Source of the DNA: Vibrio maritimus
Lineage (GTDB): Bacteria; Pseudomonadota; Gammaproteobacteria; Enterobacterales; Vibrionaceae
Reading direction: 5' to 3'
Assembly: GCA_003263775.1 (NCBI GenBank)
Contig: JYJJ01000079.1
Span: forward strand, 434,001 to 498,000
Length of the DNA: 64,000 bases
This document shows positions 26,772 to 37,614 of the stretch, one piece after another. Within the stretch, counting starts at the first letter, position 1; every line of letters starts with the position of its first letter. Under the pieces are notes generated by a model, which worked only from the letters and a program-made list of their open reading frames with translations, was not told the DNA's origin and did not search any database. The position numbers were made by a program, and so were the translations under genes.

Positions 26772-29700
26772 TGCGGCAACGTCAGTTGTTTGAAGAAACT
26801 CGAATCAAATGGCTGCCCGACACCATCAGATTTAACAACTAAGTTGACCTCATTATCACCGACTTGATAGCGCCAAATCAGCTCACTGCTACCTACTTGT
26901 GAGGCTCCATGCATCGAATCGGCTACCTTAAACCAACTCCAAACCCCAGACTGTTTATCCCTCTTGATGACACCACTAGTATCTTCAATCAAGACCGAGA
27001 TATCTTGAACTTGGTTAGTCGGAATTGGCCAGGCTTGAGCACGCCAAAGCTTAGGGCCATTTTGGTATTCGAATAGTTTAGTATTGGTAATCAATGCAAA
27101 TCGTGTCAGCACAGGAGACATCTGCTCTGCTTTGACTGAAAACTTAAACCCAAGCTTATCACCCGTAAATAACTGCTCCTGTATTCGAGAAACCGACTCT
27201 TTGAATGGATGATATTGCCAAGACAATGACAAATACTGATGGGGTACAAAGCCGTTAATAAACAGCTCTTTACTAATGGTAATATCTAACTGATTCGCAT
27301 ATTTGGCCGCGAACTGGTCAAACTGCCCATTAGGTTTGAAGAACGACTCCACATCAGACAGAGCTGCATCTGTCGTCGACAAAGGACTAAACGGATAATG
27401 GTTTGCTAATCTCGTTTGATAGAAATCGCTCACTTTCGACCAGTCTTGATTGATGACTTCACGAACAGAGTCCAATGCCAAACCATTCACTAAGGTAGCC
27501 TGTTGCTGCATGAGCTCCGGTAATATGGGTACATTGTAGTTATCAGCCGCAGAATTTAGCTTCGCGACCGGGTTACTGGTATCCGTGTTTTCAAGCTGCT
27601 CCAGGAAGTAATGTCCTTTAAATTGGATCTCTTTGGATTTGGCAATCCAGTCTCTCAATGCCAGTAAGTCGGCAATTGCGACATCGAATGGGCTCTTACC
27701 TGTTTTATTAGCGGCAATCACACTATGCACATGTCGAAATGGATAAGTAATAGACTCAGCCACACGCTCCATTGCAGCCCCGTTAGCTGGAGTCAGTGGT
27801 GACTCTTCTTGGGCGCTACCACCATCCTTCTCTTCAGTTTTCGCCTGTTCCGGTGTATCTGAAACGGCAAGTGTTTTTAACAGGTTGGTGTTTTCATTCG
27901 ATGATTTGATAGAACTGTAATAGTGGAGAAAAGTTCGGATCGGTCACTAACGCCAACTGCTGCTCACTGCCACCCCAGCTATCAACCGTCGTCAAACTCA
28001 CACTCGATGTAAACGCACTCCAGTGACGTATATAGTCCTTGATATAACGCTCACGAAGCTGTCGATTGATTCGGTTCATCTCTGCATCGCCACTAATCCG
28101 CCCCATTACACCTTCGTAGGCTTTGATAGCTTCTGATGCAAGTTGAAAGCCCGTTTCGTTGCTGAGCTCTTCAAAACCATCACGAGTAAACGCATATGGG
28201 ATCAAATAACCACTAAAGCCTTGCTTAAAGCTGAACACCTGATCGTAAGTGGGATTAAGTTGACTACGAAGATCGACACGGCGAGAGAAATCTTTATGCT
28301 GCATGATGTGTTGGTACAACAACTCACTCACATCGTTGGAAGACAAGGTCCCACGCACCAGCTCTAACAATTGCGGATCAAACGCTGGTGGTACAGAGTT
28401 CGTCGCTAACGCATCTTTCGCCAGCAACGTAAATCGTTCAATTAAGTTTGCGTAGCCACTACCTTCTTCGTCTAGCGCATTAATATAGTAATTAACGAGA
28501 GGCTCGGAAGAGTGGCGATTTGGGTTGTATAGTATCTGCTGTAAGTTGAGTAGCTCTAACGTTTTCACCTTGTCATCAAGTGAGTTATAGACAAACATGT
28601 CCTTCATGAGGTAATCACGCATCAAGGTCAGTAGTTCTGAAGTCAACTCCCCATAATAAGCCTCATTCACATACTGAGCGATACTAGAGTTTGGCAACCA
28701 GTTCAAAACATACCACGGGCGATTGTCTTGCTTGTAGAGCTGGTCAATTTCTCGTAGCTCATACAAGCTAAACACGGGAGAGGCGAGATCATCCGGCTGA
28801 ATTTTATTCACTCTAAGATTATCTTTGTATTGGCTCAACATCGCTTGCGCTTTGTCGTCCACACTTTGCTGATAGATATAACTGGCTCTTATCATGGCTA
28901 AGAAGCCAGCAAACAATACCACGAGACCAACCGTCGCCACCAAACGGGTAGTACGATAAGTCAATTCACGCTTCTTATTCACTCCAACCAGTTCTGACTC
29001 TTTCAAAACAAGATTTGGGAACAAACCTTTGGCAAACAAACTGAGTGTTTTCGACGATGTCTGAACCGTCGAAATCGACTCAAAACCCAGATCAGATGCG
29101 TGCATAGCGGAAACAACATCTAACGTTTTGCTGTCGCCACCAGTGTTAACGAAAAAGTAGCCCCTAAAGAACAGCTCAACATCATCAAACTGATGCTGAT
29201 TAAAAGTGAGCGATAGGAAGTCTTCAATGTCATACCGCAAGGCAGATAACTGAAACAAGCCCGCCACTGAAGAGTCTCGATAATCGGCGTTAAGCTGATG
29301 TTTTAACGACGCGGTAATCGAGCTAGCTATACCTTTGACCAAAGCTTCAAACGAATCATCAAACCACTGTTTGTCGTAGTGGCGACTCTCATTGACATCT
29401 CTCAAGGCACCAAAAGGTTGATCACGCTCGGTTTCATCCAGTGGAGAAAATAGCTCGCACAAATCTTTGACTTGCGCCATATCAGTGAACGCACAATAAA
29501 CAGGTAGAATAAGTCCAGTTTGCTTATTTAGATCCTCAAGCATCGAACGATACTTCTGGCTAATCTCACTCGATGATATCTCTGTGCTGTTGATGAGGCT
29601 ACCTAGATTGACTGAGCATAAAGCACCATTGAAAATCTGTCGGGCACGCTTTTTCTTTAATAGCTCTAGCAATGATTGAACGCTTTTCGTAAGACTGTCC

Positions 29701-30179
29701 TTAGACATCATCAAATCTAGAGTGACAATAATGGCTGAATCAGACGCCCAAAAGCGGACCGCGACTAAATCGGCAGGCAATTCGTCTACTGGGTCAATGA
29801 GTTCGAACCCCATTTGCTGCAGTAAAGATTGGTCGTGACTTGGATCTTCGGTAAGCTGCACATACCAAGGGATAGAATAAGGATTCGCCGTAAGCTTGGA
29901 GTGCTTTTTCCACACTAGATTGAACGTGCGTTTGATCTCTTCAACTCGCCATTGCTCAAGCTTTTTATCGTCCTCATTGACTCGCTTTCTGGTAAATAGA
30001 CGGAAGCTCCCAAGACCAGTACCCATCAATACCGCCAGTGCCCCAAGAGTTTGAAGGACAACGATCCATGCTGGCTCCGCCCCAAACCAACCCAAAAACC
30101 AGAAGCAAAGTAACAACAAAGACGTGACGAAAACGGCTATTAGACTGGATAAGATGATCGCTTTATTTCTTTTTTTCAT
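26762..30179 (-). CDS. tssM: T6SS inner-membrane complex protein TssM (IcmF/VasK), one frameshift
   Basis: Largest subunit of the T6SS membrane complex; with TssJ and TssL it forms the channel that anchors the tail. About 1138 residues when repaired. Two TM segments near residues 10-30 and 36-55 are followed by a cytoplasmic region, a third TM near residue 410 (VATVGLVVLFAGFLAMI) and a large periplasmic part. The place where many TssM proteins have a Walker A motif reads WYVQLTEDPSHDQSLL, so the ATP loop is lost, as in V. cholerae VasK. The frame breaks at the TTT run 27905-27907 (one base too many), joining QFYQ to SSNENTNLLKTLAV. The linker there is Glu/Lys/Pro-rich. Confidence 0.9.
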
Positions 30180-30188
30180 TCGTTTGAC

Positions 30189-31379
30189 CTACTGCTTCGC
30201 TTTGATGACGAACGCGTCATCTATCCCTGCATTTTTCGCAGCATTTAACACTTGTTGCGCTTCTTGAGTCGTCGCTACATGACTAGAAACGATGTAGAAA
30301 TTACCTTGGCGTTCAACCTGAGCATTAGGAAGCATTTCGCCATGTAGAGAAAGAAAGTTCTGTGCCGACGATTTAGAAGAAAGCGTCGCTAGCTGTACTC
30401 GAAAACGCGAACTACTGGAAGTGTTAGAAGAGCTTGAGCTGTTTGCTGCTGGTACATAAGACTTTTTAGCACCTCGTAAATCTTCATTAGTACTTATGTA
30501 TATGTACTCTTTCTCTTGTGCGTTAGCTTGGCTGTAATATTTGTCGGTAAAGCTAGATAAGGTAGTAAACGGCTCTGCTTTAATAGGAACCGTGACTTGA
30601 TACCAATAATAGATACCGCCCCAGAAAGCTGCGATCAAAGACAAAAACAGCGCTGCACCTCGCCAAAGCCTTACCGGCCTTTGAGGTCTGGCTCTGCGAT
30701 GAATTTTTGATACTACCGGCCTAGGTATCAGCATTTTCTCGCTTTCTGGTGTTTCCTCGCTATCGGCGAATACCGCCTCTTCCAGACGCTGTACCAAAAC
30801 ACCAAGCAACTCTTTGCCTTCAACGCGATAACGCCCACGAAAACCCAGCTTGATCATGATGTAGACGAGTTCAAGTAAATCTCTGAGTAAGATAGGCTGG
30901 AGCAATGCCCGCTCCGCGACTAAATAAAACTGCTCACCACCATTTTTCACACCGAACAGTTCGCTAACCAGCGTTTGATTTTCCCAGCCCGATTCCTCAC
31001 CCCATTCAGAATGCAAGATTTGCTCATCCAGCATCACTGCGAATAAGAAACAGGTTTTATCCGCCACTGAGGGTGGATAATCGAGCTTTGCTACTTTGTA
31101 TTTTAGATCCGTTAATTGCCCCTTAAGACCCAAACGAAAGGTGTACATGTCAGTTGGGCATTCAAGACGTTTCACTGAGATGATAAGGGAAAGTAGCTCC
31201 GCGCTAACACGGAGAATATCGTTATCAAACAGGTCACTCTCTCGCTGCGCCAAGCTATAACGCGCTTGATTCTTGATAGCGTTTAAGCTCGTAAGACGAA
31301 CTCCGCCGGAAGACAGCAAGGCTTCGTCAGCGACATGAGTTTTAACCGGAACCGTGACTTCGTCTAATAGATCATTCAT
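30189..31379 (-). CDS. tssL: T6SS TssL (DotU/IcmH) with C-terminal SPOR-like domain
   Basis: 396 residues. The N-terminal 230 residues are the cytoplasmic DotU domain (VLMDEQI-type segment CFLFAVMLDEQILHSEWGEESGWENQTLVSELFG, then KLGFRGRY). One TM segment follows near residues 242-258 (GAALFLSLIAAFWGGIYYW), and then a Ser-rich linker. The C-terminal 65 residues (FRVQLATLSSKSSAQNFLS to DAFVIKAK) look like a SPOR domain, which binds denuded peptidoglycan. TssL proteins with peptidoglycan-binding ends are known and fix the secretion complex to the cell wall; in systems without one, a separate TagL does this. It sits between tssK and tssM, spacing 4 and 9 bp. Confidence 0.85.
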   Translation of the reverse strand: MNDLLDEVTVPVKTHVADEALLSSGGVRLTSLNAIKNQARYSLAQRESDLFDNDILRVSAELLSLIISVKRLECPTDMYTFRLGLKGQLTDLKYKVAKLDYPPSVADKTCFLFAVMLDEQILHSEWGEESGWENQTLVSELFGVKNGGEQFYLVAERALLQPILLRDLLELVYIMIKLGFRGRYRVEGKELLGVLVQRLEEAVFADSEETPESEKMLIPRPVVSKIHRRARPQRPVRLWRGAALFLSLIAAFWGGIYYWYQVTVPIKAEPFTTLSSFTDKYYSQANAQEKEYIYISTNEDLRGAKKSYVPAANSSSSSNTSSSSRFRVQLATLSSKSSAQNFLSLHGEMLPNAQVERQGNFYIVSSHVATTQEAQQVLNAAKNAGIDDAFVIKAKQ

Positions 31380-31383
31380 AGCA

Positions 31384-32712
31384 TTACCCCAAAGCGTAAA
31401 GCTTGATGGTTAAATCTGGAATGCGGCTATCGACATGCAAAGCAATAGGCTCACGTTTTGTTTTAAGCTGTTGCCAATACTCATGAGAGGTATCAATTTC
31501 AAAATAAGCCAAATCCACCTGAGCTTTTAATTCAGAAGGCGCTACAGGCAGTGGGTTAATAGTCACACCTGATTGACTGTTTCTAACAAGCTCGGCGATT
31601 AAGCTGATGCCGCTCAGTGTACACACACTCGGAAACGTTGAACTCAGAGTCGCTGCTCCTACCGATGATTTCACTGAGATAACCAAACGTCTTCCATCCA
31701 TTTGGTTTAGCGTTGGTATCGACAACCTGAGGAGTCTGCGTTTTTCGAACAGGTTGGTATCCCATTCAAATTCCGTGACCTTGTCACTTTGAACCATTGA
31801 AAGCTTGTCTCTCAGACCGGAAAACAACGGACCGAACGCAAGGTGAAGGTTGTCTTTGTTAAGAACGCTTTGTTCTAAGCTCGCCATGGCAGGCGTGAAG
31901 CTATCAAGTTCACAAGAAAAGCTAGCTAGCTTTTCATACAAGGTATCCACATTGGTTTCTGGTTTCTCGACCAATATGGTGAATTGTGGAATCCATCGAT
32001 TGAGGGTTTGCAACCAAAGAAACTCTCGCATCAAACTCAAGTCACTTTTTGTTTGCTCGCCAACGCCTATTCTCTCAATAACATTCTTGGCTCTTGCCTG
32101 AACGAGTATTAGCAGTTCTTTCAGGCGGTCTTTAAGTAACGAAGACGCGCCATATTGAAGACAAGCTGGAATAAAGCTCTTATCTAGAACGACCTCACCA
32201 TCGTCACGTCGCTCCAAGACCCGAGCAATTGGAAGCAGCACCAGACCATTGGTATCTTCACCTTCTAAAATCAGGCGAACGTTAGGCTCTGCTAGTGATG
32301 CTTTTATGCCGCTTTGCTCGGCATCACTTGAATCGAACAGGTTATGCTCCGCGACAACGTAACGTTTTAACTGCTCACGATCGCCGTACTCGTTTTCGCC
32401 TTCTATAGAGAGCGGCAACGCCAAGTACACCACTCTATTCATGGTGTTCTCTGGTATTTCAATAATCAGCTCTCGAGCGCAGTCAAATAAAGTACCGTCT
32501 TGAAAAACACCGCTACAGCGGACAACGCTGAACTTACCTAGTTTTAAGTAGTTGGATTCGCTCTCCAACACAGAAACGCCAAACCTTCTCCCATTCGAGG
32601 TTAAATCTGCGTACTTTTGGACGTACTGCGTAATGTATCTCTCTGTCTGTTGGAAATGTTGAGGAGCAACAAACATGCCCTCTTTCCAAACCACTTTTCT
32701 CTGATGTTTCAA
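31384..32712 (-). CDS. tssK: T6SS baseplate subunit TssK (VasE)
   Basis: Baseplate component that links TssF/G wedges to the TssJLM membrane complex. The 442-residue product starts KHQRKVVWKEGMFVAPQHFQQTERY, the hallmark of the family. The start is probably the TTG at 32712, because AAGGAG stands 7 nt upstream and this gives the typical length (VasE has about 444). Longer readings begin inside the end of tssJ, without a ribosome site. The protein is soluble. It is 10 nt after tssJ and 4 nt before tssL in the operon. Confidence 0.92.
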   Translation of the reverse strand: MKHQRKVVWKEGMFVAPQHFQQTERYITQYVQKYADLTSNGRRFGVSVLESESNYLKLGKFSVVRCSGVFQDGTLFDCARELIIEIPENTMNRVVYLALPLSIEGENEYGDREQLKRYVVAEHNLFDSSDAEQSGIKASLAEPNVRLILEGEDTNGLVLLPIARVLERRDDGEVVLDKSFIPACLQYGASSLLKDRLKELLILVQARAKNVIERIGVGEQTKSDLSLMREFLWLQTLNRWIPQFTILVEKPETNVDTLYEKLASFSCELDSFTPAMASLEQSVLNKDNLHLAFGPLFSGLRDKLSMVQSDKVTEFEWDTNLFEKRRLLRLSIPTLNQMDGRRLVISVKSSVGAATLSSTFPSVCTLSGISLIAELVRNSQSGVTINPLPVAPSELKAQVDLAYFEIDTSHEYWQQLKTKREPIALHVDSRIPDLTIKLYALG

Positions 32713-32722
32713 TTGGGTCTCC

Positions 32723-33220
32723 TTACCACCATGAACTATCAACAGGCTGAGAAATCTCAATTTTTGCTTGAGAAATTCTTATTATTATTGGGTTTTCATC
32801 CGGCTCTTCGACCAATGCAACCACTGCCTTTGATGTTGCAACTTCATAGTCTGCAAACTCTGCAAACACTGCGATAAATTTTGTCTCTTGCTGTACTTCT
32901 AATGTGAAAGAGCGAGTCTCACCAGGAATAACCGGTGGCATCACTTTTGAATCAATCAGTGAGCTGGCGAGCACGCTTGTGTCCGACTCATAAATGCTGA
33001 CGAACTCGGCATTTTCAAATGCCCCGCTTTCTTTTAGCTGATATAGCCTAATGATGAGTGGCCTTGGAATATCATCTTCAAATCGATTGATATCGTCAGC
33101 TGCCTGCATATTGACGGTTACGGCGATGGAAGGCTCGAACACGGGTGCACTCGAACCGCACCCTATCAAGGCGATTGACAACAACGCGCTAGAGAAAAGA
33201 CGCTTAGCGTTTATCCGCAT
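32723..33220 (-). CDS. tssJ: T6SS outer-membrane lipoprotein TssJ (VasD)
   Basis: 165 residues. Lipoprotein signal with lipobox LIGC at residues 18-21 (after KRLFSSALLSIA), then Gly-Ser-Ser, no Asp at +2, consistent with outer-membrane sorting. The mature part has the TssJ transthyretin-like beta fold pattern: VTVNMQAADDINRFEDDIPRPLIIRLYQL, where the stretch RPLIIRLYQLK is family-typical, and the end segment PIIIRISQAKIEI. It anchors TssM to the outer membrane. Two bases separate it from the FHA gene upstream. Confidence 0.9.
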   Translation of the reverse strand: MRINAKRLFSSALLSIALIGCGSSAPVFEPSIAVTVNMQAADDINRFEDDIPRPLIIRLYQLKESGAFENAEFVSIYESDTSVLASSLIDSKVMPPVIPGETRSFTLEVQQETKFIAVFAEFADYEVATSKAVVALVEEPDENPIIIRISQAKIEISQPVDSSWW

Positions 33221-33222
33221 TG

Positions 33223-34200
33223 CTATTTCTCCCTCAGCTCTTCCATTAATAAAGCGGTAAACTGACGCTTAAACTCACTTTTTTGTTGTTTTCTTAAAAA
33301 CTGCTTTTTATAGAGTGACCAATACTTCTTGTCCTTATTTCCCCAGCCCGTAATGTAGTCATCAAACTCTTCTTCTAGGGAGTTGGGGTTAAAGTCATCT
33401 AAGAACTTATCCAAGGTCACTTCAATACATGAAAACAAACGCTCCCTATCAATCGCGGCCGAGACTGAAGATTGCTGATGCTCTACGAGCTTTGTCAGTC
33501 TTTCGATACTCGAATCAAGAGCTTGAATTTGCGAACCGTTTGCAATGGTCATTGAATGGTCATCAGTGACCGACTGGTGTTGATGCTCGGTGATCATCAC
33601 CACACTGTCTTTGTCGTCATTGCTGGATAGATCCATAGCAAGGTCATCATCGTCTTCGAAAGGGTCATAGGAATAGACATCCTCTCCAACGACATTGTCG
33701 ACTGAAAAAGTATCGATTTCTTCAGTTTTACTCGGCGTTTCTGGAGTGACTTCCTGAGCGAATATCGCTTCGGTCGGCTCTTCCATGACACTATCAAAAT
33801 CAAACGTATCTCTTTTATTTGCGAACATCGCTTCTGGGTTAGATTTAGAGCTATCTGTAGAGGACTCTTGAGCAAATAGCCCATCCATGTCACTTACCAG
33901 CATCAAATATCCGCCTATTCGAATATTATCGCCATCGTTCAGTCTGGCAGATTGGCCGACACCGAGCTCTACACCATTAACCTGGCAGCCATTGACGCTT
34001 CTATCGATAATTTGAAAGCCGCCCTCCGAATGAGGACGTATTTCTACGTGAACACGGGATAGCGTTCGACTGAGATCAGGCAGTTGAACCGTACATTCGT
34101 ATGAACGGCCTATTGTGCCACCTCCCCTAGGAAGGGTTATTTGTCGACTCATCACCTGTTCGTTTTCAGGTAACTCGATCAACTGAAAACTAATATCCAT
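33223..34200 (-). CDS. tagH: T6SS-associated FHA domain protein (TagH / Fha type)
   Basis: 325 residues. The FHA domain at residues about 15-105 shows GGTIGRSYECTVQLPD and LSRVHVEIR and NGCQVNG, with the Arg, Ser and Asn that bind phosphothreonine all present. A long acidic, low-complexity linker follows. The C-terminal 100 residues form the conserved T6SS-FHA module, ending LEEEFDDYITGWGNKDKKYW and QQKSEFKRQFTALLMEELR. In other systems this protein is phosphorylated by PpkA and promotes assembly. The kinase-like protein at 26012-26771 is a candidate partner. Its ATG is 20 nt after the binding-protein gene. Confidence 0.88.
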   Translation of the reverse strand: MDISFQLIELPENEQVMSRQITLPRGGGTIGRSYECTVQLPDLSRTLSRVHVEIRPHSEGGFQIIDRSVNGCQVNGVELGVGQSARLNDGDNIRIGGYLMLVSDMDGLFAQESSTDSSKSNPEAMFANKRDTFDFDSVMEEPTEAIFAQEVTPETPSKTEEIDTFSVDNVVGEDVYSYDPFEDDDDLAMDLSSNDDKDSVVMITEHQHQSVTDDHSMTIANGSQIQALDSSIERLTKLVEHQQSSVSAAIDRERLFSCIEVTLDKFLDDFNPNSLEEEFDDYITGWGNKDKKYWSLYKKQFLRKQQKSEFKRQFTALLMEELREK

Positions 34201-34220
34201 GGCATTCCCTTACCTGTACT

Positions 34221-34973
34221 TCAATAACACTTGCGTAAGGAGGCATTAAACTGCTCCAAAAAGCCTGGGGCTTGACGCAAAAAATCGTTTGAGAAGTGAA
34301 CCATCAAATCTTGCTTTTTAATTCTTACCCGCTGGAAGTAATCCAAAGGTAGGTTCGCTTTCTTCATCGACTCTTCAAACACGAGTTCATACTCATAAGC
34401 TACATCCAAATCCCCTTTCCAAAGCATTTGCAGTAGCGAATCGGCATCCCTCGGTTTTCTTATTACGTTGTAGCCATCTCGCTTTAAAGATAACCACTTG
34501 TTTGTATTAAACTTAGCACCAAAACGTAAACTGTACTTAGTTGTTTCATCATTTATGTCGGCATAGATGTTCGGTGCTATGAACCATGCCAAATTTTCCG
34601 ATACGATCGGATATGAAGCCGTGGCATATTGGGCTCGACGGCTATTTGAAGAACCGGCAAAAAAACCATGCATTTCGCCAGTTTCAACCATAAGCTGCGC
34701 TTTATCCCAACGCATGACTCGAATTTCGTATGGCTGCCCCATTCTGCCCAGCGCACATTTCACACGATCGACAGCAACACCCCCTATCGTGCCGTTACTA
34801 TCAACAGTTTGATAGGGAGTCCAAATCTGTGTGGCAAGCGTTATGCGCTCTACCGCGCTAACGCTAAACGTACCCATAAAATATACGTTTAACGCAAAGC
34901 AGAGCTGAGTCAGCGCTTTCAAAGTGATTTTGGCCTTTCCAAATCGTTGGAACCTCAAGGCACTCTTATCCAT
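34221..34973 (-). CDS. Periplasmic solute-binding protein (family 3 type) inside the T6SS operon
   Basis: 250 residues; an N-terminal hydrophobic stretch (LTQLCFALNVYFMGTFSVSA, about residues 20-40) serves as signal peptide. The mature domain follows the bacterial family 3 binding-protein pattern: TLATQIWTPYQTVDSNGTIGGVAVDRVKCALGRMG, RWDKAQLMVETGEMHGFFAGSS and AYPIVSENLAWF-like. A cognate ABC permease is absent here. Proteins of this type can also act as sensors of amino-acid-like ligands. It lies between clpV and the FHA gene, on the same strand and with no terminator, so it is probably expressed with the T6SS; its role there is unknown. Confidence 0.7.
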   Translation of the reverse strand: MDKSALRFQRFGKAKITLKALTQLCFALNVYFMGTFSVSAVERITLATQIWTPYQTVDSNGTIGGVAVDRVKCALGRMGQPYEIRVMRWDKAQLMVETGEMHGFFAGSSNSRRAQYATASYPIVSENLAWFIAPNIYADINDETTKYSLRFGAKFNTNKWLSLKRDGYNVIRKPRDADSLLQMLWKGDLDVAYEYELVFEESMKKANLPLDYFQRVRIKKQDLMVHFSNDFLRQAPGFLEQFNASLRKCY

Positions 34974-34999
34974 TTCGTCACTCCCACTACGTCCTGTAA

Positions 35000-37614
35000 T
35001 TAAGCGATGTCGATAACCAACTCACCCGTCACCGAGTCCGTTGTCACAGACACTTGATTCACTCCTAGCCCCTCACTCAGACGATGGATACACTCCACGG
35101 CTAGTTTTGGCATCAGTGAACGGTTAATGATCTGCTCTACCGCTCGGCCACCCGTTGTAGGGTCCGTATTACGGCTAACAACAAAATCAATGAAGGTATC
35201 GTCCCACTTGAAGTCCGCTTTGTACTTCTCTTTAAGCTTGGTCGAGATTCGATTTAAGCTGATTGCCGCAATCTGGCTGAGCTCGTCTCGATTAAGTGGG
35301 TAGTAAGGAACAATCGTGGTACGCCCCAAGAAAGCAGGTTTGAAGTAGTGCTGAAGCGCCGGACGAATTTGCTCCAGAAGCTCTTCATTGGCAAGACGCT
35401 CTTCGTTGTCCTCACAAATATCCACGATGCTTGGTCGGCCGCATTCGAGGTCATAATGATGATAGTATTCTTAAAATCTACTGTACGGCCTTCACTGTCT
35501 TTAATATGGCCTTTATCAAAGATTTGATAGAACAAATCGTGCACGCCAGGGTGAGCCTTTTCCATTTCATCAAGTAGTAACACTGAGTAGGGGTTACGTC
35601 GAATTGCCTCGGTCAGCACACCGCCTTCACCAAAACCGACATAACCAGCAGGAGAACCAAGTAGCATTGAGATTTTGTGTTCTTCCTTAAACTCGGTCAT
35701 GTTAATAATGGTCAGGTTATCACCACCACCAAACACTTCATCAGCCAACGCCATGGCCGTTTCCGTTTTGCCCACGCCACTTGGACCACACATCAAGAAG
35801 ACACCAACAGGTTTGCGGCTATCCGTTAGCCCAGCTCTTGAGATCTGAATGCTTTTAACCAACTCACTGATAGCGACATCTTGTCCAATAACTCGCTCAT
35901 GCAACGCATCTCCAAGCGATAGCAATTGTGCAACTTCTTCTTTGACCATGTTGCCCGCTGGGATGCCTGTCCAATTTTCAATGACCGTCGCTATCACCTG
36001 CTCATCAACAACAGGGAACACTAACGGTGATTCACCTTGGATTTCTCGCAATTTGCTTAAGGCCTGATTCAGACTTTGCTGACTTTCAGAGTCCACCGTA
36101 TTTTGTTCTCGATCCGATTCGATCTTCTCGCACAGAGAGGTAATTTCTGAAACCAGTTCACGCTCTTTGTCCCACTGAGAATTAAGCGATTCCAAGTCTG
36201 ATTTGCTGTTTACAATTTTGTCTTTAAGCGCCTGATGATCGCCCGCTTTTTCGATAAATACCGTACCTTCAGCCTCGAGAGCGTTCAGCTCACTCTCTAG
36301 ATATCGAATGTTTTGCTCCAAACTTTCAATCGATTCGGGCTTCGCACCTTGGGTTAAAGCAATACGTGCACACGCAGTATCAAGCAGGCTTATTGCTTTG
36401 TCCGGTAGTTGTCGTGACGGAAGGTAGCGAATGGACAGATTAACCGCAGCCTCAATCGCATCTTCCAAAATAAACACACCGTGGTGGTTACGGAGCGCCT
36501 CACCAACTCCACGAAGGATTTGTTTAGCATCTTCAGCATTCGGCTCTTCAACACTGATCACTTGGAAACGGCGAGTAAGCGCAGGATCTTTCTCAAAGTA
36601 TTTTTTGTATTCCGCCCATGTCGTCGCAGCGATCGAGCGGAACTCACCTCGAGCCAGCGCTGGTTTAAGTAGATTAGCCGCATCGTTTTGACCCGCAGCT
36701 CCACCAGCGCCGATAAGCGTGTGCGCTTCATCAATGAAGACAATAATCGGCGTTTCCGAGCTTTTTACTTCATTGATGACATCTTTAAGACGATTCTCAA
36801 ATTCACCCTTAATACTCGCTCCCGCTTGAAGGAGACCAAGGTCAAGAGTATGGATTTCAACCCCTTGAATCGCAGGAGGTACTTCACCAGCAACAATACT
36901 GTGCGCCAGACCTTCTACCACCGCCGTTTTACCAACACCAGGTTCGCCAACAAGAATTGGATTGTTTTGACGTTTACGACACAAGATGTCGATGGCCATT
37001 CTGACTTCGCTATTTCGACCAAGCACCGGGTCAAGTTCACCGTTACGAGCTTGCTCTGTCAGGTTAACGGTATATTTATCGAGAGCGCCTCCCGCACTTG
37101 CCGCTGCCGGAGCGCCACCTCCCGTACTAGCTGAAGCCGACTTTGTCGTATGTTTCAATCCAGCAATCTGTGCGCCTAGGGCTTCTGTAGATACATTTTC
37201 TAATGACGGGAGCGACAGTGTTTTCATGCCAAAACTGTCAGCTTGATTCAACGCCAACAACAAATGCAAACTCGAGACTTCTTGATGCCCGTAATTCACT
37301 GAGGCTAGCATCCACGCGTTTTCCATTACCTCACTCAACGCACGGCTAATGGTCGGTTGACCGTTAGCCCCTGGTCGTAAGCGGTTAATACGCTCAGTTA
37401 ACTCACTCAACAAGGCACTTGGATCGATGTTTTGCTTGGCAAGAAAGCTTTTTAGGTGGCTTTCGTCTGTCGTTAATAACTGAACTAACCAATGTTCAAT
37501 CTCGATTGCAGCGACCGTTTGCGTCATCGCTGCGCCGGCAGCCTCTTCTAGTGCCGCTTTAAGAGGCATATCCAGCTTAGAAACAAGGTTCCCTAGTTTT
37601 ATTTGAGACATCAA
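35000..37614 (-). CDS. clpV: T6SS AAA+ unfoldase ClpV/TssH, one frameshift
   Basis: Disassembles the contracted TssB/TssC sheath for reuse. About 871 residues when repaired, the usual ClpV length. The N-domain is residues 1-160. AAA1 has GEPGVGKTAVVEGLA and VIVFIDEAHTLIGAGG; AAA2 has CGPSGVGKTETAMALADE and VLLLDEMEKAHPGVHDLFYQIFDKG. A coiled-coil middle domain lies between them. The break is at the CC/GG pair near 35433: the upper ORF ends in MTSNAADQ and the lower continues VDICEDNEERLANEELLEQIRPAL; one added base gives TSNAADPSIVDIC. The start overlaps the tssG stop (ATGA). Confidence 0.93.
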
